22,122 bases of DNA from Chloroflexota bacterium (GTDB lineage Bacteria; Chloroflexota; Dehalococcoidia; Tepidiformales; Tepidiformaceae), in contig CAUJEQ010000178.1 in NCBI GenBank assembly GCA_963169135.1, forward strand, positions 1 to 22,122, read 5' to 3'. Each line of letters begins with the position of its first letter. The stretch's first letter is position 1. This document shows, one piece after another, positions 1-7,816 of this stretch. A model generated the notes under the pieces. That model did no database searches, was not told the DNA's origin, and worked only from the letters and a program-made list of their open reading frames with translations. Made by a program: the position numbers and the translations under genes.

Positions 1-158
1 GTCAGCGCGGCGATGTATGCCAGCGGCGTGACGGCGTCTGAACCATAGGCTTCCGCCGTCCAGACGGAGTCGTAGCCGAGCTCCTCGGCGCGGAGGACCT
101 TTTCGATGGGGAGCCGCATGTCGGCCCCTGAATATCCAACACTGATGCCGAGCTTCAC
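1..158 (-). CDS. LLM-class F420-dependent oxidoreductase, N-terminal fragment (cut by window edge)
   Basis: Only the first 52 or so codons are inside the window; the gene continues past base 1. The N-terminus reads VKLGISVGYSGADMRLPIEK, followed by AEELGYDSVWTAEAYGSDAV. This is the typical first strand and helix of luciferase-like (TIM-barrel) oxidoreductases that use coenzyme F420, in which the opening beta strand and the 'GYDSVWTAEAYGSDA' stretch help form the cofactor site. Three in-frame GTG codons lie at 173, 164 and 158. I chose 158 because GGAGAG at 171-166 sits 7 bases before it and because family members start with M/V-K-L-G. The substrate cannot be guessed from this fragment. It implies an F420-making host, as in Actinomycetota and many Chloroflexota. 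It lies downstream of ridA on the same strand, but 135 bases and a hairpin separate them, so it may be transcribed on its own. Confidence 0.85.
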   Translation of the reverse strand, partial: MKLGISVGYSGADMRLPIEKVLRAEELGYDSVWTAEAYGSDAVTPLAYIAAL

Positions 159-265
159 ACCCACACTCTCCACGGAAGATTCCGGCGGCTGCCTAACACT
201 GCCACCGGCCGATGCCGATCGCAACCTGGCCCGGACGGTCCCGCGCATCTCGCTGCCTGGCAGCC

Positions 266-293
266 GCCGGAATTCCGGCCCCACAAGGGCCGG
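266..293. terminator. Stem-loop and 14-bp perfect palindrome after ridA
   Basis: Directly after the ridA stop there are two overlapping symmetric elements. Bases 266-279 form the perfect palindrome GCCGGAATTCCGGC. Bases 275-281 (CCGGCCC) and 287-293 (GGGCCGG) form a 7-bp perfect stem with a 5-base loop. The two folds compete for the same CCGG. There is no T-run on either strand, so this is a terminator-like hairpin rather than a textbook intrinsic terminator. It could equally be a protein site ahead of the F420 oxidoreductase. Confidence 0.4.
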
Positions 294-692
294 CTACGCC
301 ATCGCAGTGGCTTCGAACTCCACGAGCAGTTCTGGATAGGCAAGGCGGGCCACCTCCAGGAGCGTCGTGGCCGGGCGGCAGCCGGCCTCCCCGAGGCGCC
401 GCCCCCAGGTCTCGATGCCTTCCGCCAGGAACCGGTCCACATCCGTCGTGTAGATGACGACGCGGACCACGTCGGCCAGAGCCATTCCCGCGCGCTCCAG
501 GACGGTCTCCAGGTTGGCCAGGGCCCGTGCGGTCTGGAGCTGCATGTCTCCCGCGTGCAGTGGGGCGCCGTCTTCGCCTTGCGAAGCCTGGCCGGAACAG
601 ATGAGAAGTTGACCGGGCCCGGTCAGCTTGTTCGCCTGGACGAATCCGAACTCGTCTTGCCACTTCCAGGGGTTGACGATGACTCTCTCCAT
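294..692 (-). CDS. RidA/YjgF/UK114-family protein
   Basis: A 132-residue protein with the small single-domain RidA fold: LLICSGQA (about 29-36), RALANLETVLERAGM (56-70), DVVRVVIYTTDVDRF (74-88), and the C-terminal block EVARLAYPELLVEFEATA (113-130). RidA proteins form trimers. The archetype hydrolyses reactive 2-imino or enamine intermediates from PLP enzymes. In E. coli RidA the carboxylate-binding Arg105 precedes CVEVARLP. Aligning the shared EVARL puts Thr109 there, while Glu120 corresponds to Glu125. This therefore looks like one of the Rid subfamilies without the catalytic arginine, and deaminase activity should not be assumed. The start ATG at 692 is preceded by GAGGT with good spacing. 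A GATAAT hexamer on the minus strand at 717-712 is a possible -10. The gene is divergent from a TetR regulator, which suggests it may be that regulator's target. Confidence 0.88.
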   Translation of the reverse strand: MERVIVNPWKWQDEFGFVQANKLTGPGQLLICSGQASQGEDGAPLHAGDMQLQTARALANLETVLERAGMALADVVRVVIYTTDVDRFLAEGIETWGRRLGEAGCRPATTLLEVARLAYPELLVEFEATAMA

Positions 693-751
693 TGCTTTAC
701 CTCATGCGCAGATTATCGTTCGCGGTGCTAGTCTCTTGGCAGGACCTACGG

Positions 752-774
752 TCACTGGAACAACATTCCGGTGA
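752..774. promoter_or_regulatory. 23-bp near-perfect palindrome, candidate TetR operator
   Basis: Between the divergent ridA and tetR genes, the arms TCACtGGAA and TTCCgGTGA are mirror complements around the 5-base centre CAACA, with one mismatched pair in nine. The size and symmetry fit a TetR-family dimer site. It lies directly before TATATA (776-781), a possible -10 for tetR, and 33 bases before the tetR start. A bound repressor would cover the -35 region of tetR. It is about 35 bases upstream of the possible ridA -10 (712-717), so it could also affect ridA. Binding is inferred, not shown. Confidence 0.6.
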
Positions 775-806
775 ATATATAGGTACTCAACTCAGAGTCA
801 AGGCCT

Positions 807-1448
807 ATGTCTCAGTACCGATCACCACGGCGGCGACTGCAGGCTGCCCAGACCCGGCGCGACATCGTAGACGCGGCGCGCCGCTGTTTCGCGCGGGACG
901 GCTACGCCAGGACGTCGATGCAGGACATCGCGCGCGAAGCGGGCGTGGTGGTCCAGACCATCTACGCCAGCGTCGGCTCGAAGCAAGACCTCCTGCGGGC
1001 CATCAACGACCTGGTGGACGAGGAGGGTGGTGTCGCTGCCATCGAAGCCGAGATGGCCGATGCGGCCGATGGGGCCGAATTGCTTCGCCTGGCGGTCCAG
1101 CTGACCACGCAGATCAATCAGCGATGCGCGGACATCATCCGCGCGGTCCACGCCGGTGCGGCGTCGGAACCCGCAATGGCTGAATTGTTGGAAGAGGGGC
1201 GCCGCCGCCACCGGGAGGGGATGCGCGGTGTAGCCATGGCTCTCGGCGAGCAGGGGTTGCTCCCCGCAGGCCTTCCGCCAGAAGAGGCCGCCCGCGCACT
1301 TGCGGTCCTGACGAGCAATGAAACCTACTTCCAGCTCGCAGACGGCTACGGGATGTCGTTCGAGGCGGCCGGAGCGTGGCTCCTTTCACTCCTCGAATCG
1401 CTCCTGCTGGTCCCAACCAGCCAGGAGGGGAGGAACGAACATCACTAG
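807..1448 (+). CDS. TetR/AcrR-family transcriptional regulator
   Basis: A 213-residue protein of normal family length. The N-terminal DNA-binding domain covers about residues 12-65: RRDIVDAARRCFARDGYART (helix 1 and turn), then the helix-turn-helix TSMQDIAREAGVVVQTIYAS (36-55), ending with VGSKQDLL. This is the classic TetR signature. The variable C-terminal ligand and dimer domain follows, rich in Ala and Leu. The ATG at 807 has AAGG a few bases upstream. No ligand can be inferred. The 23-bp palindrome at 752-774 just upstream makes autoregulation plausible, and divergent ridA is a candidate target. Citrate synthase follows on the same strand after 146 bases, far enough to have its own promoter; I see no clear one in that gap. 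Confidence 0.93.
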   Translation: MSQYRSPRRRLQAAQTRRDIVDAARRCFARDGYARTSMQDIAREAGVVVQTIYASVGSKQDLLRAINDLVDEEGGVAAIEAEMADAADGAELLRLAVQLTTQINQRCADIIRAVHAGAASEPAMAELLEEGRRRHREGMRGVAMALGEQGLLPAGLPPEEAARALAVLTSNETYFQLADGYGMSFEAAGAWLLSLLESLLLVPTSQEGRNEHH

Positions 1449-1594
1449 CCCGGACGGAGATCAGTTGTATGTGCAACCGGTACCTCTGGTCCCCGGAGCC
1501 ACGGCCGGATGGCCATGACCGGCGGCTGGCGCGGGTCGTACCATTGGCAGACGTCGGCTGCAATGCCGGGATTGCGCAAGAGGAGATGCTTCGC

Positions 1595-2881
1595 GTGAGT
1601 GCTGAAACCCTGACCGTCGTCGATAACCGGACCGGAGAGCGTTACGAAGTCCCCATCCAGGACGGGACCGTCAAGGCGATGGACTTCCGCCGGATGCGCA
1701 CGTCCGCTGACGATTTCGGCCTCATGGTCTATGACCCGGCCTTCACGAACACCGCCTCGTGCCGCAGCGAGATCACCTTCATCGATGGCGACGCGGGCGT
1801 CCTCGAATACCGCGGCTACCCGATCGAAGAACTCGCCGAGAAGAGCACCTACCTCGAGACCGCCTTCCTCATTGTCCACGGCCACCTGCCTTCGGCCGCC
1901 GAGCTCAAGGAGTGGACGCACAACATCACGTTTCACACATTCGTCCATGAGAACGTCCGGCGGTTTATGGAAGGCTTCCGCTATGACGCCCATCCCATGG
2001 GCGTGCTGGTGAGCTCGGTCGCCGCATTGTCGACCTTCTACCCCGATGCCAAGGATGTGGATGACGCCGCCTCGCGCGACCTGCAGACGTGGCGCCTGAT
2101 CGCCAAGGTACCCACGCTGGCCGCGTTTGCCTACCGCCACAGCCGGGGCCTGCCCTACGTCTACCCGGACAACGACCTTACGTTCGCGGGCAACTTCGCA
2201 AGCATGCTCTGGCGCATGTCGGAGTCGAGCTACGTCGCGAGCAGCGTGATTGAGCGCGCCCTGAACGTGCTCTTCATCCTCCACGCCGACCACGAACAGA
2301 ACTGCAGCGCGAACGCCATGCGCGCCGTCGGCAGCTCGCGGCCCGACCCGTTCGTCGCAACGGCCGCAGCCGCGGCCGCCCTCTACGGGCCGTTGCACGG
2401 CGGCGCCAACGAAGCCGTGCTCCTGATGCTCAACGAGATCGGCGACGTGCGGAACGTTTCGGAGTTCGTGAAGCACGTGAAGGCCGGCGAACGCCGCCTG
2501 ATGGGCTTCGGCCACCGGGTCTACAAGAACTACGACCCCCGCGCCCGCATCATCAAGGCGACCGCCGACGAGGTCTTCGACGTTACGGGCCGCAACCCGC
2601 TCCTCGATATCGCCCTCGAACTGGAGCGCATCGCGCTCGAGGACGACTACTTCATCGAGCGCAAGCTGTACCCGAATGTCGACTTCTACTCCGGGCTCAT
2701 CTACCAGGCCCTCGGCTTTCCGGTCGAAATGTTCCCCGTGCTCTTCGCCATTCCGCGCACGGCCGGTTGGGTCGCCCAGTGGCGCGAGATGGTGACCGAT
2801 CCGGAGCAGAAGATCGCCCGCCCGCGCCAGGTGTACACCGGGGCACGCGGTCAGAAGTATGTTGAGTTGGGGAGGCGTTAA
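1595..2881 (+). CDS. gltA: Citrate synthase
   Basis: A 428-residue type II citrate synthase that condenses acetyl-CoA and oxaloacetate to citrate in the cytoplasm. Visible motifs are SAETLTVVDNRTGERYEVPI at the N-terminus, DPAFTNTASCRSEITFIDGD (about 47-66), LEYRGYPIEELAE (70-82), HADHEQNCS (230-238), the LHGGANEAV block with catalytic His268, MGFGHRVYKNYDPR with His307, and YPNVDFYSG with Asp363. The His-His-Asp triad is complete. The frame is open further upstream, but family proteins begin near SAETLTV. AGAGGAG at 1579-1585 sits 9 bases before the GTG at 1595, whereas the ATG at 1586 abuts the ribosome site and is less likely. It is convergent with the PFOR pair, which handles the same metabolite, acetyl-CoA. 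2-Methylcitrate synthase is the alternative role; the sequence alone does not exclude it. Confidence 0.95.
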   Translation: MSAETLTVVDNRTGERYEVPIQDGTVKAMDFRRMRTSADDFGLMVYDPAFTNTASCRSEITFIDGDAGVLEYRGYPIEELAEKSTYLETAFLIVHGHLPSAAELKEWTHNITFHTFVHENVRRFMEGFRYDAHPMGVLVSSVAALSTFYPDAKDVDDAASRDLQTWRLIAKVPTLAAFAYRHSRGLPYVYPDNDLTFAGNFASMLWRMSESSYVASSVIERALNVLFILHADHEQNCSANAMRAVGSSRPDPFVATAAAAAALYGPLHGGANEAVLLMLNEIGDVRNVSEFVKHVKAGERRLMGFGHRVYKNYDPRARIIKATADEVFDVTGRNPLLDIALELERIALEDDYFIERKLYPNVDFYSGLIYQALGFPVEMFPVLFAIPRTAGWVAQWREMVTDPEQKIARPRQVYTGARGQKYVELGRR

Positions 2882-2905
2882 GGAAGCCGCTGCCAGGCGC
2901 TCCGA

Positions 2906-2930
2906 GGTGGGCCGCCGAGGGCGGTCCACC
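2906..2930. terminator. Bidirectional 11-bp hairpin between convergent genes
   Basis: GGTGGGCCGCC (2906-2916) pairs with GGCGGTCCACC (2920-2930) around a GAG loop: ten Watson-Crick pairs and one G-T pair. It lies in the 66-base gap between the ends of citrate synthase and the DHODH-like gene, so it is placed to stop transcription from both sides. There is no T-run on either side, which is common in GC-rich bacteria. Confidence 0.6.
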
Positions 2931-2947
2931 GCCGCGTTCGCGGGCTT

Positions 2948-3964
2948 TCAGGAGCGAACGCCGGGTACCGCGCCCGAGTACGACACGAGCGCCTTCATGT
3001 AGTGCGCCCGTTCGAACTCGGCCGGGTCGGGGCAGGCTGCCTGGCTGAGGCTGCCCTTCAGCTGTTCAACCGACTCGTACTCGTGCTCCACCAGCCACCT
3101 GGTGATGTCGGAGTGGACCTGCGAGAGGCGGTCCGGGCCGTGGAGCAGGAGCGTCGATGCCATCATCGCCACGTCCGCGCCGGCGAGGAGGACTTTCAGT
3201 ACGTCCTCGGCGCTGTGGATGCCCGTCGTCGCGGCGAGCGACGTCTGCACCTGGCCCCGAAGAATTGCGATCCAGCGCAGCGGCAGCGTCAGCTCGGCCG
3301 GCGTGCTCAGGCGTACTCGCGGGACGACTGTCAGCGTCTCGAGGTCGATGTCGGGCTGGACAAAGCGGTTGAACAGCACCAGTCCGTCGGCGCCGGCGGC
3401 CACCAGCCTCCGGCTCATATCCGGGAGTGCCGAGAAGTACGGCCCGATCTTCACCGCCAGCGGGATTGACAGCGTGTCGCGGACAGCAGCGACCAGTGAG
3501 ATGTACCGCTCCTCCACCGTCGCTGCCGTGTCGTCCGCGTTGGCCGCGACGAGGTAGATGTTGAGCTCCAGAGCATCTGCCCCCGCCTCCTGGATGAGGC
3601 GCGCGTAGTGCGTCCATCCGGAGGTCGTCACACCGTTCAGGCTCCCGATCACGGGGATGGAGAGCTCGCGTTTGGCGGCTTCGATCGACTCCAGGTACGT
3701 CGCCGGCCCGGTCTTGTAGTCGGCGATCGCGGGAAAGAAGTCCTGCGCCTCGAAGTTGCCGCCGGTCCACTGTTCCAGCAGCTCGTGGAGGTCGAACGAT
3801 TCGTGCTCGATCTGTTCTTCGAATAGCGACCGCATCACCACCGCGCCCGCGCCGCACGCCTCGAGCTGCCGTAACGTCTCGAGCCTGTCGGAGAGCGGAG
3901 AGGCGGAAACCACGAGAGGGTTCCGAAGGCGCATGCCGAGGTAGCCGGTACTCAGGTCAGTCAT
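2948..3964 (-). CDS. Dihydroorotate dehydrogenase-like FMN protein, coupled to PFOR
   Basis: A 338-residue TIM-barrel flavoprotein. The N-terminus DLSTGYLGMRLRNPLVVSAS, the strands VIGSLNG (about 105-111), ALELNIY (131-137), LAVKIGPY (169-176), GADGLVLFNRF (191-201) and the C-terminal TTGIHSAEDVLKVLLAGADV are those of the PyrD superfamily. The usual DHODH active-site motif N-x-S/C-P-N is replaced by ELNIYLVAAN, with no catalytic Cys or Ser. Pyrimidine synthesis is therefore unlikely, and this belongs to the 'dihydroorotate dehydrogenase-like' group. Its ATG overlaps the end of the PFOR gene by 8 bases, implying translational coupling. From family knowledge, such proteins recur next to nifJ-type PFOR genes. 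A redox or flavin role linked to PFOR is inference. The substrate is unknown. Confidence 0.88.
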   Translation of the reverse strand: MTDLSTGYLGMRLRNPLVVSASPLSDRLETLRQLEACGAGAVVMRSLFEEQIEHESFDLHELLEQWTGGNFEAQDFFPAIADYKTGPATYLESIEAAKRELSIPVIGSLNGVTTSGWTHYARLIQEAGADALELNIYLVAANADDTAATVEERYISLVAAVRDTLSIPLAVKIGPYFSALPDMSRRLVAAGADGLVLFNRFVQPDIDLETLTVVPRVRLSTPAELTLPLRWIAILRGQVQTSLAATTGIHSAEDVLKVLLAGADVAMMASTLLLHGPDRLSQVHSDITRWLVEHEYESVEQLKGSLSQAACPDPAEFERAHYMKALVSYSGAVPGVRS

Positions 3965-6900
3965 AGCCCATCTCTCCGTGCAGGTCTGGGTGCTCCTCTT
4001 CCGTTGGCTCTTCGAGCACGCCCGGTGCGGTGCGCTCCACCACCGCGAGCTGCTCGTAGAAGTGCCAGCGCTCGTCGATGTCGGCCTGGGCCATGGACAT
4101 CAGTTGTTCGACATCGTGGGGGTTGGCGAGCTTCAGCATCCCGAATCTCGCCTCCTTCGCGGCGAATTCCCGGAACGGGATCGAGGGTTTCCTGGAGTCC
4201 AGGTGAAGAGGCGTCGCACCGGACTCGTCGGTGCTCGGCTTGAAGCGGAACAGTGGCCAGTAGCCACTCTGGACCGCCTCCCGCTGGTGCGACATGGCCG
4301 TGCGCATATCAATCCCATGGGCGATGCAGTGGCTGTACGCCAGGATGATTGACGGCCCGTGGTGCGCTTCCGCCTCCGCGAAGGCTTTAATGGTCTGCGC
4401 GTTGTCCGCCCCGAGCGCGACGCTCGCAACGTACACGTTCCCGTACGCCGAGGCGATCATGCCCAGGTCTTTCTTGCCGACGCGTTTGCCTGACGCGGCG
4501 AACTTCGCGACCGCGGCTCGCGGGGTCGACTTCGATGCCTGCCCGCCGGTGTTGGAGTAGACCTCGGTGTCGAGGACCAGGATGTTCACGTCCTTGCCGG
4601 TCGCCAGCACGTGGTCCAGCCCGCCGAACCCGATGTCGTACGCCCAGCCATCTCCACCAACGATCCAGACGCTCTTCTTCACCAGGAAGTCCGCAAGTGC
4701 GACGAGGGCCAGGGCTGCCGGCATCTCCTGGCGGGTCTCCAGCCACAGCTTCAGTTCTTCGACGCGCGCACGTTGCGCGGCGATGCCCGTGTCCGTCCGG
4801 TCCTGGTCTTCCAGGAGTGCCAGCGCCAGACCTCCGGGAAGGTGGCTGGCGAGGCCGTGCAGGAGGTGCTGTGCCAGCGCCGTCTGCTGGTCGAGCGCGA
4901 GCCGCATTCCCAGGCCGAACTCGGCGTTGTCTTCGAAGAGTGAGTTGGACCATGCCGGGCCACGGCCGTCCGCCCCCACCGACCACGGGGTTGTCGGGAG
5001 GTTGCCTCCATAGATCGATGAGCACCCGGTTGCGTTCGCCACGAGCAGGCGGTCGCCAAACATCTGCGTCAATAGCTTCAGGTAGGGGGTTTCGCCACAG
5101 CCTGCGCACGCTCCCGAGAACTCGAACAGCGGCTCGATCATCTGGGAGCCCTTGATCGTGTCGGTGCGCGTCTCGCTCCGCGCCGGAGCAGGAATGCCGC
5201 TGAAGAACGCGAAGCTCTCGCGCTCAACCGCCAGGTGTTCGGTGCGCGGCTCCATGTTGATGGACTTGTGCTTCAGTATCGACTTGTCGCGGGCCGGGCA
5301 CACGTCCACGCAGATGCCGCACCCCGTGCAATCGTCAGGCGCCACCTGGATCGTCATCACCGTGCCGGGGCGGTCGTGGCCGTTCCACTCGCGGTGCCGG
5401 AAGCCGGTGGGGGCCTCCGGGAGTTCGGATGGCTCGAAGACCTTCATGCGGATGGCCGCGTGGGGGCAGACCAGCGCGCACTTCGCGCATTCGATGCAGA
5501 TCGCCGGGTCCCAGATGGGGATTTCGCTTGCGATCCCGCGCTTCTCCCAGCGGGCCGTGCCGGTTGGGAAGGTCCCGTCCACCGGCATCGCGCTGACCGG
5601 CAGCAGGTCCCCCTTTCCGGCGATCAGCATCGCGGTGATCCGCTGGACGAAGTCCGGCGCGTCGACGGGGACAACCGGCGGGCGGCTCCGGCCCTCCGGC
5701 ACGCGCCCTGCGAGCGGCACCTCCTGGAGACCGGCGAGCGCCGCGTCGATGGCCGCGTAGTTCCGCTCGATGATCCGCTCGCCCCGGCTGTGATAGCTCT
5801 TGCGGACGGCTGCCTTGATCTCGGCGATCGCCTCATCCGCTGGCAGCACCCCCGAGATCGCGAAGAAGCAGGTCTGGAGCACCGTGTTGATCCGGCTGCC
5901 AAGCCCGGCATCGCTCGCCACCCGCGACGCATCGACGACGAGGAAGCGGATGTTCTTCGCAATCAGCCCCTGTTGCAGTTCGGTGTTGAGATGCTCCCAA
6001 ACCTCCTCCGGGCCGTATGGGCTGTTCAACAGGAATGTCGCCCGTTCTTCCGCAAGTTCGAGGACATCGAACTCGTCCAGCAGGTGGGGCTGGTGGCAAG
6101 CCACGAAGGTCGCCCGCCGGATCAGGTACGTCGAACAAATCGGCGCGGGGCTGAAGCGCAGGTGGGAGACGGTGGTCGCCCCCGCCTTTTTCGAGTCGTA
6201 CACGAAGTACCCCTGCGCGTGCAGCGGAGTCTGCTCACCAATGATCTTCACGGTGTTCTTGTTGGCGCCGACGGTGCCGTCGCTGCCCAGCCCATAGAAC
6301 ACCGCGCGGACCGTCGCTGGCGGTTCGCCGTGCCAACCCGGCTCATAGGCGATGCTCGTGTGCGAAACGTCGTCGACAATGCCGATGGTGAAGTGGTCCT
6401 TCGGTCGGGGCTTCGCCAGCTCGGCGAACACCCCAGCGACCATGGCAGGCGTGAACTCCTTCGATGCCAGCCCGTACCGTCCCCCCGCGACCTTCGGGAA
6501 CCGGCCAAGACCGCCACTGGCCCCCGACTGTTCGACCAGGGCGGTTACCACGTCCTGGTAGAGCGGCTCGCCGGGCGCTCCCGGCTCCTTGGTCCGGTCG
6601 AGCACGGCGATGGTTTCGACGGTTGGCGGAAGTGCCGCCACAAACGCCTCACCTTCGAACGGGCGGTAGAGGCGCACCTTCACCATGCCCACCTTCTCGC
6701 CTTCCGCAAGCAGCGCTTCAACCGCCTCCTCGGCGGCTCCGCAGCCGGAACCCATGAGCACGACCACTCGCGTTGCGTCGGGTGCACCAAAGTATTCGAA
6801 CGGCCGGTAGTGGCGTCCCGTCGCCGCGGCGAACTGGTCCATGGTCTCGCTCACGAGGTGCGGGACTGCCTCGTAGAACGGGTTGCAGGCCTCGCGCGCC

Positions 6901-7580
6901 TGGAAGAAGACGTCCGGGTTCTGCGCCGACCCGCGCAGGACCGGCCGGTCGGGCGTCAGCCCGCGCTCGCGATGCTCCCGCACGAGGTGCTCGTCGATCA
7001 ACGTGTGCAGCACCTTGTCGTCCATCCGCGAAATCTTGTTCAGCTCGTGCGAGGTCCGGAATCCATCGAAGAAGTGGAGGAAAGGCACGCGCGACTTGAG
7101 CGTGGCTGCCGTCGCGATCAGGGCGAAGTCATGAGCCTCCTGTACGGAAGACGCGCAGAGCATGGCCCAGCCTGTACTGCGGACTGCCATGACATCGCTG
7201 TGGTCGCCAAAGATCGAGAGAGCGTGGGTCGCGACCGTCCGGGCGGCCACGTGGATCACGGCAGATGTCAGTTCTCCCGCGATCTTGAACATGTTGGGCA
7301 TCATCAACAGCAGGCCTTGGGACGCCGTGAAGGTGGTCGTGAGCGCCCCTGTTTGGAGCGCGCCGTGCATCGCGCCGGCAACGCCGCCTTCGCTCTGCAT
7401 CTGCACCACTCGCGGCACGGTCCCCCAGAGGTTAGCCTTGCCCTCCACCGCCCACGCGTCGGCGAGCTCCGCCATTGGCGACGAGGGCGTGATCGGATAG
7501 ATGGCGATGACTTCCGCGGTCCGGTAGGCAACGTCCGCCGCCGCCTCGTTCCCGTCGACCGTGATGGTCTCAGCGTTCAC
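3957..7580 (-). CDS. nifJ: Pyruvate:ferredoxin (flavodoxin) oxidoreductase, single chain
   Basis: A 1207-residue homodimer-type PFOR that interconverts pyruvate + CoA and acetyl-CoA + CO2 with reduced ferredoxin or flavodoxin. Domain order is canonical: pyrimidine-binding domain with AIYPITPSSPMAELADAWA (about 26-44); domains II and III to about 640, with GLGSDGTVGANKNTVKIIGE (430-449, gamma domain); a two-cluster ferredoxin domain with C695/C698/C701/C705 and C751/C754/C757/C761; then the TPP pyrophosphate domain with CAGCGETPY (C825, C828), NATGCSSIYGGN (C853), GGDGWAYDIGFGG (975-987), LDTEVYSNTGGQ (1003-1014) and C1085 in AYSHCIAHG. All twelve cluster cysteines are present. The GTG start at 7580 follows AGGAG with 8-base spacing. 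It is first in a two-gene unit with the DHODH-like gene. PFOR suggests anaerobic, microaerobic or CO2-fixing metabolism, but the direction in vivo cannot be read from sequence. Confidence 0.97.
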   Translation of the reverse strand: MNAETITVDGNEAAADVAYRTAEVIAIYPITPSSPMAELADAWAVEGKANLWGTVPRVVQMQSEGGVAGAMHGALQTGALTTTFTASQGLLLMMPNMFKIAGELTSAVIHVAARTVATHALSIFGDHSDVMAVRSTGWAMLCASSVQEAHDFALIATAATLKSRVPFLHFFDGFRTSHELNKISRMDDKVLHTLIDEHLVREHRERGLTPDRPVLRGSAQNPDVFFQAREACNPFYEAVPHLVSETMDQFAAATGRHYRPFEYFGAPDATRVVVLMGSGCGAAEEAVEALLAEGEKVGMVKVRLYRPFEGEAFVAALPPTVETIAVLDRTKEPGAPGEPLYQDVVTALVEQSGASGGLGRFPKVAGGRYGLASKEFTPAMVAGVFAELAKPRPKDHFTIGIVDDVSHTSIAYEPGWHGEPPATVRAVFYGLGSDGTVGANKNTVKIIGEQTPLHAQGYFVYDSKKAGATTVSHLRFSPAPICSTYLIRRATFVACHQPHLLDEFDVLELAEERATFLLNSPYGPEEVWEHLNTELQQGLIAKNIRFLVVDASRVASDAGLGSRINTVLQTCFFAISGVLPADEAIAEIKAAVRKSYHSRGERIIERNYAAIDAALAGLQEVPLAGRVPEGRSRPPVVPVDAPDFVQRITAMLIAGKGDLLPVSAMPVDGTFPTGTARWEKRGIASEIPIWDPAICIECAKCALVCPHAAIRMKVFEPSELPEAPTGFRHREWNGHDRPGTVMTIQVAPDDCTGCGICVDVCPARDKSILKHKSINMEPRTEHLAVERESFAFFSGIPAPARSETRTDTIKGSQMIEPLFEFSGACAGCGETPYLKLLTQMFGDRLLVANATGCSSIYGGNLPTTPWSVGADGRGPAWSNSLFEDNAEFGLGMRLALDQQTALAQHLLHGLASHLPGGLALALLEDQDRTDTGIAAQRARVEELKLWLETRQEMPAALALVALADFLVKKSVWIVGGDGWAYDIGFGGLDHVLATGKDVNILVLDTEVYSNTGGQASKSTPRAAVAKFAASGKRVGKKDLGMIASAYGNVYVASVALGADNAQTIKAFAEAEAHHGPSIILAYSHCIAHGIDMRTAMSHQREAVQSGYWPLFRFKPSTDESGATPLHLDSRKPSIPFREFAAKEARFGMLKLANPHDVEQLMSMAQADIDERWHFYEQLAVVERTAPGVLEEPTEEEHPDLHGEMGYD

Positions 7581-7816
7581 TCAGGCGCTCCTCGTCTGAA
7601 TTTGTTGTCACTCGTCGGACGGCGGCGCGGTGTTCGTCCGGTGCACCGCTCCAGCGTACCGATGCGGGCAGGCGATGGCGACGGCCGATGAGTGGGCAAT
7701 TTGCGGGTCTCGTGGCTCCCAAACCGGGCTTGGTCGTGCGCGCCTGGCGTTAATGGGACGTTATCGCCGCTGTGGCAGACTGGCTCGCACAGAACGGTCG
7801 AAGGGGCACGCCTTCC

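Noticed and set aside
1376..1594. A 73-codon N-terminal extension of citrate synthase
   Set aside because: It overlaps the tetR 3' end, has no family similarity, and a good ribosome site precedes GTG 1595 where homologues begin.
1445..2929. A 494-codon minus-strand frame opposite citrate synthase
   Set aside because: Citrate synthase is unambiguous with its His-His-Asp triad. The opposite frame is His/Val/Asp-rich shadow and also crosses the terminator hairpin.
5235..7691. An 818-codon open frame on the plus strand opposite nifJ
   Set aside because: It is the antisense of PFOR, whose twelve cluster cysteines and TPP motifs are intact. The translation looks like codon-bias shadow and has no domain.
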